Part shown: piece by piece, positions 57,875 to 64,000 of the stretch | Layout: each line of letters opens with the position of its first letter | Numbering within the stretch: position 1 is the first letter of the stretch | NCBI GenBank assembly: GCA_000320605.2 | Contig: KB445794.1 | Span: 186,001 to 250,000, forward strand | Reading direction: 5' to 3' | DNA length: 64,000 nt | From: Gelatoporia subvermispora B | Taxonomy: Eukaryota > Basidiomycota > Agaricomycetes > Polyporales > Gelatoporiaceae | The notes under the pieces: model-generated | The model's database searches: none | Seen by the model: only the letters and a program-made list of their open reading frames with translations | What the model was told of the DNA's origin: nothing | Program-made: the position numbers and the translations under genes

Positions 57875-58583
57875 CGCGGCGAAGGTGAAGAAGGTCGCGG
57901 ACGCTGTGGGCGAGTGTGGAGTGTGAGATGAGCAGATCCGTGCACGGAATGCGTATGTCGGACACACCGGGCCTGAGAGTGCAACTACGCCTGGCAGTGG
58001 ATCGCTGGCGATCTAGCAGCAGTACCGACGAGTCCTTGCGTCTGAAGAGGCGGAGAAATCGCGGGGAATGGGGGGAGAGCGTTCCCAAGCTGGGCCTAGC
58101 ACCACGGTAACATGAGGATGATGAATACTGTGGACGAGAGAATCGCAGAGGAATTACCGTAAATTAGTGAATTGCAGCGTCTAACGGGCTGCTGGGCACA
58201 CGGACTGGCCCCCGGTGCTATGACGATAGAGGGTAAGAGGGCTGCAGCCGCGCTCTGAATAGTCATATTATCTCCAAATAATGCGGGGTGAAGGAGGCCA
58301 AGTGAAGAGAGGCCGGGCAATCGCGTACAAACGCGTCTGGGGGAAGACAGGGTGTGAGCGCGAGAGTCGGGAAGGCACGCGGAGGAGAGCCGCGAGGGCG
58401 GTGTACTTACTTGAAGGAAGCGCGGCGGGTGGCGAGGGACGCCAAAGGGACGCCGAGGAACTCACGTCGAATCACACGCGTATACAGTTACAGCTGATAG
58501 AGGATAGAATATGACAGTACTGTTGTACAGTAAATAATGATACACCGAGATAACACCGAGCCACGACAACGCTCAACCGCCGC
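57875..58583. other. Intergenic region between the F-box gene and histone H4
   Basis: The F-box promoter and the histone H4 3' flank. No gene or repeat was recognised. Confidence 0.5.
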
Positions 58584-59077
58584 CTATGCACCGAATCCGT
58601 ACAGCGTGCGGCCAGACCGCTTCAGCGCGTACACCACGTCGAGCGCGGTGACCGTTTTCCGCTTTGCGTGCTCAGTGTAGGTGACCGAGTCGCGGATGAC
58701 CTGCGTATGGGCGACACCGGGTGAGCGAGCGTATAAATAACGCGACGGTGAGACGGGCTTACATTCTCCAGGAAGATCTTGAGGACACCTCGTGTCTCCT
58801 CGTAGATGAGACCGGAAATACGCTTCACACCACCACGACGTGCGAGACGGCGAATGGCGGGCTTGGTAATGCCTGTGGGTGACGAACAAGGCACATCAGA
58901 CGGATCCGAAGAGCGTAGAGTGATAGACGTACCCTGAATGTTATCACGAAGGATCTTGCGGTGACGCTTCGCACCACCCTTTCCGAGGCCCTATCAATGG
59001 ATTGTATGTAAGCCCGGGGCCCGTCGACTACTGAGTACCGACCCACGCACCTTACCACCCTTTCCACGGCCAGACAT
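58584..59077 (-). CDS. H4: Histone H4
   Basis: Four exons: 59077-59051, 58990-58933, 58872-58763 and 58700-58584. They total 312 nt and give exactly 103 residues, the canonical H4 length. It begins [20 protein letters not shown], the acetylated tail, and includes [39 protein letters not shown] and [20 protein letters not shown]. It ends GRTLYGFGA. All splice junctions are GT/AG and restore the universal sequence, which confirms the exon model. It forms the nucleosome core with H3, its divergent neighbour, and should be expressed in S phase. Confidence 0.98.
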
Positions 59078-59414
59078 GTTTATCGGATGAAGTTGTTGAG
59101 TTGGGAGATTGGTTTGAAGTGTGGTCGCGAAGGCGAGGACGAGAGTGCTTGTTGGGGGCGGAGGGACAGTTAACGAGGCCTACGGGCGCGGGGTACTTAT
59201 ATACCGGCGCGGAGGGCGCGCGCACGTGAGCCAACTCTATTTTGTTGAATGCGATTCAACGCGTCAAGCGCACGTGGCCCGCGTCGCGTCCGCGCGCCCC
59301 GCCGCCGTTATAAGACCTGCCCCCCGCCATGCCCCGGCCCACCGTCCACCCCGCCACCGCCCCGCCTTACCACTCCAAACTCGGCCAACCACCGCCCTCT
59401 ACTACTTAGCACAA
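59078..59414. promoter_or_regulatory. Bidirectional H4/H3 promoter with symmetric elements
   Basis: A 337-bp spacer. TATA boxes: TATATAA on the minus strand at 59197-59203 (for H4) and TATAAG at 59309-59314 (for H3). Between them lie CACGTG at 59223-59228, a perfect inverted repeat GTTGAAT-gcg-ATTCAAC at 59244-59260, an MCB-like ACGCGT at 59259-59264, and another CACGTG at 59271-59276. The elements are arranged almost symmetrically about the palindrome. Confidence 0.7.
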
Positions 59415-59999
59415 ATGGCCCGTACCAAGCAGACCGCGCGCAAGTCCACCGGTGGCAAGGCGCCCCGCAAGCAGCTCGCTGCCAAGTCCGCCGCACGTAA
59501 GACCGCGGTGAGTACACACTAGAACCTTGTGGATGAGCGGACTTGGGTGCTCAATTCGACGTGAATAAAGGCCGCGACAACCGGTGGTGTGAAGAAGCCT
59601 CACCGCTTCCGCCCTGGAACCGTCGCCCTCCGTGAAATTCGTCGTTACCAGAAGTCGACTGAGCTCCTCATTCGCAAGCTCCCCTTCCAGCGCCTCGTCC
59701 GTGAAATCGCGCAGGACTTCAAGGTCAGTCCCTTCTTTAGATGAATTGGTAACTTAGTGCTGACACGGGCACAGACCGATCTGCGCTTCCAGTCGTCCGC
59801 CGTGATGGCGCTCCAGGAGGCCTCTGAGGCCTACCTTGTCTCCCTCTTCGAGGATACCAACCTCGCAGCCATCCACGCGAAGCGTGTTACCATCCAGCCC
59901 AAGGACTTAGTGAGCACCACCCGGCTTTCCTTCGTTGATCATTCTCTGACTGGTCCTCTTCAGGCGCTGGCACGGCGGCTGCGGGGCGAGAGGTCATGA
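59415..59999 (+). CDS. H3: Histone H3
   Basis: Four exons: 59415-59507, 59571-59723, 59775-59909 and 59964-59999. They give 138 residues. It starts [20 protein letters not shown], so the K4, K9 and K14 contexts are canonical. The stretch after K23 reads [17 protein letters not shown]. This is two residues longer than the usual 136-residue H3 and has Thr after the K27-equivalent lysine. The globular part is standard: [58 protein letters not shown] and ARRLRGERS at the end. Junctions are GT/AG and in phase. It pairs with H4 in a divergent arrangement. Confidence 0.97.
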
Positions 60000-60406
60000 T
60001 TGTGATGTATTCTACTAGTGTTGTATTTGTTTTTGTACTATTTATCCCCTCCGGTTAATTTTCCTTTACCTCTCACTTGCGGTGCGAACATGACGAAAGC
60101 CGTGTGCATACGGTCGTGCCAAATGAAAGAATGCTTACGTCGTGTGTACGCATCTTCTCCGTACCAAAAAAGAGGGCTGTGTGCATATATTCCCAGGTGC
60201 AAGCTGCGGGACCTAGTGTATGGTACAGAGTGGGGTGATAGCAATGTCCTAAACCAAGCCAAAGAGCGTCGAGAGTGAGTAGCAAATGATAGTAGTCAAA
60301 AGGGGCAGCTGACGAGACAACGGGCAGGGTATGCATGTATGATACAACGAACCAAATTCCACTCCCAAATTACCCATTTGCATAAACTCCCGCACTCAGG
60401 AAAAGA
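60000..60406. other. Convergent intergenic region, nothing recognised
   Basis: About 400 bp between the H3 and SFH5 stop codons. Confidence 0.5.
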
Positions 60407-61839
60407 TTACGCAAAGTCGGATGCCTGGCCGCCATACCGCTTCGGCAGCTCTGCTGCATCGATGACCGGCAGGACTGCTGCACCGATCGTCGACGGGCCA
60501 CTGCCGATCATGCTCATCTTTGAGAGCGTCTTGGCGGGCATGAGGGGCTTGAACATCCAGAACACCCAGGTCAGCAGGCTCGGCACGTTCACGAAGAACT
60601 TGCGGTACTAAGCAAATTCATCAGCGCTGGTCCACTAACAGCGAAATGGAACAAACGAAAGGAGCACGACTCACGAGGAACTCGGGGTAGTAGTCCTGGA
60701 AGATCTTCGTCGCCTGCGCTGCTGCTGCCTTCTGGTTGGCGTCGCGCCCAAAAATCATGGGTACGCCGTCGTAGTCTGGCTACCTCGTGAGATCGGCATT
60801 ACATTATGCAGGAAACGTGCGGACGCACCATGAATCTGGACCATCTGGTCCTGGGTCACAAAGTCCAGCTCCGCGATGCATTTTTCCATGAAAGCAACGC
60901 GCCACCTGCATCATTCCGGCAGAACCATAAGCAAAGCGCGCCTCCACCATGCAGAACGGGACGTACCGGATGAACTCCTCGACGTTGCCGAACGCCTTCT
61001 TGTTCCCGCCGTACAGATTATACCTGCGCACTCACCATCAGCACGCACCGCAAGCACCACGCAAGGGAGAACACGCACACAACCGGTCGCCCATCCTTGT
61101 CGTGCCCAAAGATCTTCCCGACGCCCCCGAAGGTCTCTTCGTCGTACTCCGCCTTGGTAACTTCATCAACCTTGAATTCCTCGCGCCACTTGAGCGTATC
61201 GGAGAGCATCTTCCGTGCCGCTTCAACATCGAGGTCCCTGGCAAATCATCCCTCAGCCCACGACGCTCACGCATCCACGAAGGCGAACAAAATGTCAGGC
61301 GCACCTCGCACGGAGGAACTTCATGAGCACGACGCTCACGCGTGCGTCCGTCGCGGGCGCATCGCCTGAGAGGGGCACGCCCCAGAGTGTCACGGATTCG
61401 CGGTCGGTGACCGCACCCGCGATCGCCTCGGACAGCTGCGCGCGCAGCTCCTTCAGCGCGGCACGCTCTGGTTCGGTGAACTTCTCCGTGAGCGCGTTCT
61501 GCGGGTCGTCTGTGGGGACAGGCACGGTGTCCTGGAATGCTGATGGAGGGAAGAGGGGTGAGCTGGGAGGACACACAGTTGAGAGGAGAGCGCACGTTGG
61601 TCGGATGTAGGGGCGGGCACGGCTGCTACGGTAGGTTCGGCGAGCTGTGCGGGTTCGAGTGGTGGCGCGGCTTCTGTTGTTGTTGCAGTTGTCTCGGTGG
61701 TCTTTGTCGGTTCCACAGACGTCGGTTCGGGTGCTGACGCTGCCGTTGTCGCAGCTTCAGCGGCAGGGGCAGCGTCGGTGGCTATGGCGAGCGTTGGCTC
61801 GGGCGCAGCAGTCGTTGGCTCATGTGTCGGCTCAGACAT
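60407..61839 (-). CDS. SFH5: Phosphatidylinositol transfer protein SFH5 (Sec14/CRAL-TRIO)
   Basis: SFH5 is a Sec14-like protein at the ER and plasma membrane in fungi; the yeast protein also binds heme. It starts at ATG 61839 (MSEPTHEPTTAAPEPTLAIA) with an Ala/Thr/Glu-rich N-terminus. The CRAL-TRIO N-domain follows: LTEKFTEPERAALKELRAQL, DARVSVVLMKFLRARDLDVE and MLSDTLKWREEFKVDE. The lipid-binding core has FGHDKDGRPVVYNLYGGNKK, WRVAFMEKCIAELDFV-type segments, ANQKAAAAQATKIFQDYYPE, FFVNVPSLLTWVFWMFKPLM and PVIDAAELPKRYGGQ. It ends at 60407. Motifs and length match SFH5 more closely than Sec14. Confidence 0.93.
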
Positions 61840-62017
61840 GTCGGGCGGTATATCCGGTACGGGCAAGAGATGTGGGACGGTTGAAGATGGTGGAAGCGTG
61901 CGGAATCGTACGTGCGAGAGCGGACGCAGTTTATTAACGTCGGCTGGGCGGGCGCTATCTGATAAGATGAGATTGTGTTGCCTCCCAGCGATCGGACCCT
62001 GTCAGACCCTGTCACCT

Positions 62018-62550
62018 ATGCTACGATCTGTCCGCGCGCGTCCTGCTCGTCCCCTTCTGCATCTTACATGTGGAAAGCGCTTCGACGATTTACTATCACG
62101 TTCTCCGCGTTTCCAGTACTTGTTTCGTTCGCTCAGACACGGCATGGACACGTTCAGACATTGGAAGGCATCTCGTCTCGGCTTTTCTAGTACTGCGATC
62201 AGATTGCGCAGAGATACAACAGTACTATCTCGGCGAGTTGAGCGATCTAGCAGTCCTGGCGCAACAGCAGAGCCCTTGTCGTCACATCCCCGCAGAAGAG
62301 TACCAGCGCGTCATCATGGCGCTGTCTTGTATAACCGCAGCGCGAGGTTTGTCACATTACCAGCGAAAGTCTGCGGAGTACTATTGATCCCAAGGAGAAC
62401 GATGGCCACATCGCAGACATTCCATTGGTCCGCGATCCTCTGAGCCTTAGGGATTCGACTTTTGTGGAAGTAGCCAATAAGCAGGGACGGCAATGCGAGT
62501 TGCGCTCGAAGATTGAGTATCAAGGCACATCAATTGCAAAAACAATATGA
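62018..62550 (+). CDS. Candidate small unknown gene, partly resolved
   Basis: An ATG at 62018 begins a basic, presequence-like MLRSVRARPARPLLHLTCGK. After an AG acceptor near 62,210 comes EIQQYYLGELSDLAVLAQQQ and IPAEEYQRVIMALS. A last segment reads NDGHIADIPLVRDPLSLRDS and QCELRSKIEYQGTSIAKTI, closing at TGA 62548-62550. These blocks look coding and fill exactly the space between SFH5 and the next gene, but I could not find a splice pattern that joins all three in one frame. It may be a real small mitochondrial protein or a gene in decay. No family is recognised. Confidence 0.42.
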
Positions 62551-62593
62551 TAATTGTACACTGTAGCATACATAGGCTCTGATATTGTGTCGA

Positions 62594-63687
62594 TCAATCA
62601 GAACCGTAGATATACTCATTGGCGTAGTACTCCCTAGCGTAGTCCTCCAGCTTTTGAGGGACAATGTCCGGATACAGCTCGCGCACATCGAGGGCTCCCA
62701 GTGCTTTCGCATTCTCCAGAGAATTCTCGCCCAGGATGTGTGTGCAGTACTTGTAGAGCGGTGCAATCAGACCCACGAGATTCTCGAAAGAGGGAGTCTC
62801 TTGATATATGGCCCTCGCGGATGCGATCCGCTGCAGGAGTTCTTCCTCTGAGACCTATATTAATCAGCGGCGTTGGTCAGATGCCGCTCCGATGATCGGG
62901 AGTATGAGCCTGTCCGTGTCGTACCTGAACGCGATTCGCTCGCAAAAATTCACCATCGCCCGATACTCTCGCTCCAATCTCAAACGCTTCTTGCCCCGTA
63001 ACCTCGTCTTCCCAGACAATCACATACCGATTCAACGTCCTTTCATCTGTGATTATCCGCGCGACATAATCGGCAATGTGGTTCTTGTTGGTCACAAGGA
63101 ACTTTTTATTCCCCTCGCCATGAAATTCGCGGAACAGTGCCGCAAACGGGGTCTTGCTGTTCCTCGGCGGAGGGAGGCTGACCTGCGACCACAAGCCCAC
63201 GTCGATGAACGTGTACCCGATGCCGAGGCTGCGCACAAAGTCGTGTATGTCGTCCTTGTGTTCGCGCAGCTCGCTGATCCCGCGCCCGCCAGGGTTCGCC
63301 CAGTCGGACGGGATCACCCGCTTCACGCCGGCCTCCTTGGCGGCCTGCAGAAGCGGCTTCTGGAGAGAAACCGCCAGCACCGAGACGGCGCTAATGAGCA
63401 CTTCTACGTCCGAAAGGGCTTCCTTGAGCTTGTCGATGGCGTCGCCGAGGTCGCCGAGACGGATTTCGACGCCTTTCGAGCGCAGCTGCTCGGTCTCAGG
63501 CTTCGCCGCTGATGATGGGCGCACAAGCGCGATCAGTCGCTACATAAGAATGTACAAATATTAGGGTTGGAACGAGGAACATGACTAGGGGACTCACGAA
63601 AGAACCTGTCTTGGAGAGACCGTTCACCAGCGCCCTCCCTGTTATGCCTGTCGCGCCGACTAGAAGAACAACGGGTTTCGTGCTCAT
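62594..63687 (-). CDS. NmrA-like / isoflavone-reductase-like oxidoreductase, copy 3
   Basis: Three exons mirror copy 2: 63687-63598, 63539-62925 and 62854-62594, with exon 2 the same length (615 nt) in both. It starts MSTKPVVLLVGATGITGRAL, has RLIALVRPSSAAKPETEQLR, GVKRVIPSDWANPGGRGISE, LGIGYTFIDVGLWSQVSLPP and NHIADYVARIITDERTLNRY. It ends KLEDYAREYYANEYIYGSD at TGA 62594-62596. The Rossmann loop is intact, so it should bind NAD(P). The promoter block is also shared with copy 2, on the opposite strand about 17 kb away. Substrate unknown. Confidence 0.93.
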
Positions 63688-64000
63688 TCTATCGCTAGTT
63701 GAATGTCTCTGCTCTGAGAGTGCTCTGGGTGGATGCGTTCGACTGTTGCCTCTCAGAACGCCTTGCATTTATACTCGCTCACGTCGCTGACTAAATCCGA
63801 CTCTACCGGCTATTAGAGAAACGGCATTGGGGAGAACTCAATTGCGCGAGAGTAGGTCACACAACGCGCATCACGCTAGGCTCTTGGTACTGTGAAGGGG
63901 TGGTGACCGCGATAACGTCCATGAACCGGCATCACGACACATCAACGGACCTCAACGCGTACATCCGGCAGAGGCTCGGGCTTACCTACCCGTAGAATTT
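63688..64000 (-). promoter_or_regulatory. Upstream region of NmrA copy 3, with duplicated promoter block
   Basis: On the minus strand a TATAAA lies at 63768-63773 and a 24-bp block at 63787-63810 is identical to 45316-45339 upstream of copy 2. The last 150 bp to the window edge show no supported gene. Confidence 0.65.

Noticed and set aside
1..64000. tRNA and rRNA genes
   Set aside because: I looked for B-box-like GGTTCGANNCC sequences and rRNA-like blocks and found none with a convincing cloverleaf partner. A tRNAscan run would settle this.

Overview
The window is nuclear DNA of a filamentous fungus, most likely an Agaricomycete (Basidiomycota). The genes are compact and cut by many 45-65 nt introns with GTRNGT donors. 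Histone H3 and H4 form a divergent, intron-containing pair. Several proteins have fungal or basidiomycete architectures (SFH5, YPT35-like PX protein, F-BAR/RhoGAP, GPI-type aspartic protease). The taxon is inferred from style and gene content; no marker fixes the species.

Layout. 1-3.1 kb: weakly supported small ORFs and one spliced 159-residue unknown. 3.1-10.4 kb (+): separase. 10.8-12.8 kb (-): secreted aspartic protease. 14.6-16.0 kb (-): PX-domain protein. 17.7-19.6 kb (+): 634-residue low-complexity unknown. 20.0-21.1 kb (+): BTB protein. 21.8-33.0 kb: a run of minus-strand genes made of three divergent rhomboid paralogues, a short-chain dehydrogenase and an old-yellow-enzyme oxidoreductase. 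33.8-34.2 kb (-): RPB10, hidden in four small exons. 34.5-39.3 kb (+): condensin subunit Cnd1/Ycs4. 39.7-41.2 kb (+): coiled-coil/zinc-binding unknown. 41.6-42.7 kb (-): NmrA-like oxidoreductase. 43.4-45.0 kb (+): PAF1. 45.4-46.5 kb (+): second NmrA-like gene, followed by a broken partial copy. 47.7-51.7 kb: a decay zone with a dead glutathione transferase, a 610-bp inverted-repeat element and a dead rhomboid copy. 51.9-53.3 kb (-): METTL21-type methyltransferase. 53.5-56.1 kb (+): F-BAR/RhoGAP. 56.7-57.9 kb (-): F-box-like protein. 58.6-60.0 kb: histone H4/H3 pair. 60.4-61.8 kb (-): SFH5. 62.0-62.6 kb (+): unknown. 62.6-63.7 kb (-): third NmrA-like gene.

Housekeeping genes for chromosome segregation, chromatin and transcription (separase, condensin, H3/H4, PAF1, RPB10) alternate with two expanding and decaying families, rhomboids and NmrA-like reductases. 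The most informative features are the rhomboid array, whose members differ at catalytic positions; an inverted NmrA duplication that carried its promoter; a small transposon-like element with perfect 33-bp ends; and a symmetric H3/H4 promoter. Splice sites were placed by eye. Where exon ends are stated they keep the frame and the family motifs, but none has transcript support.
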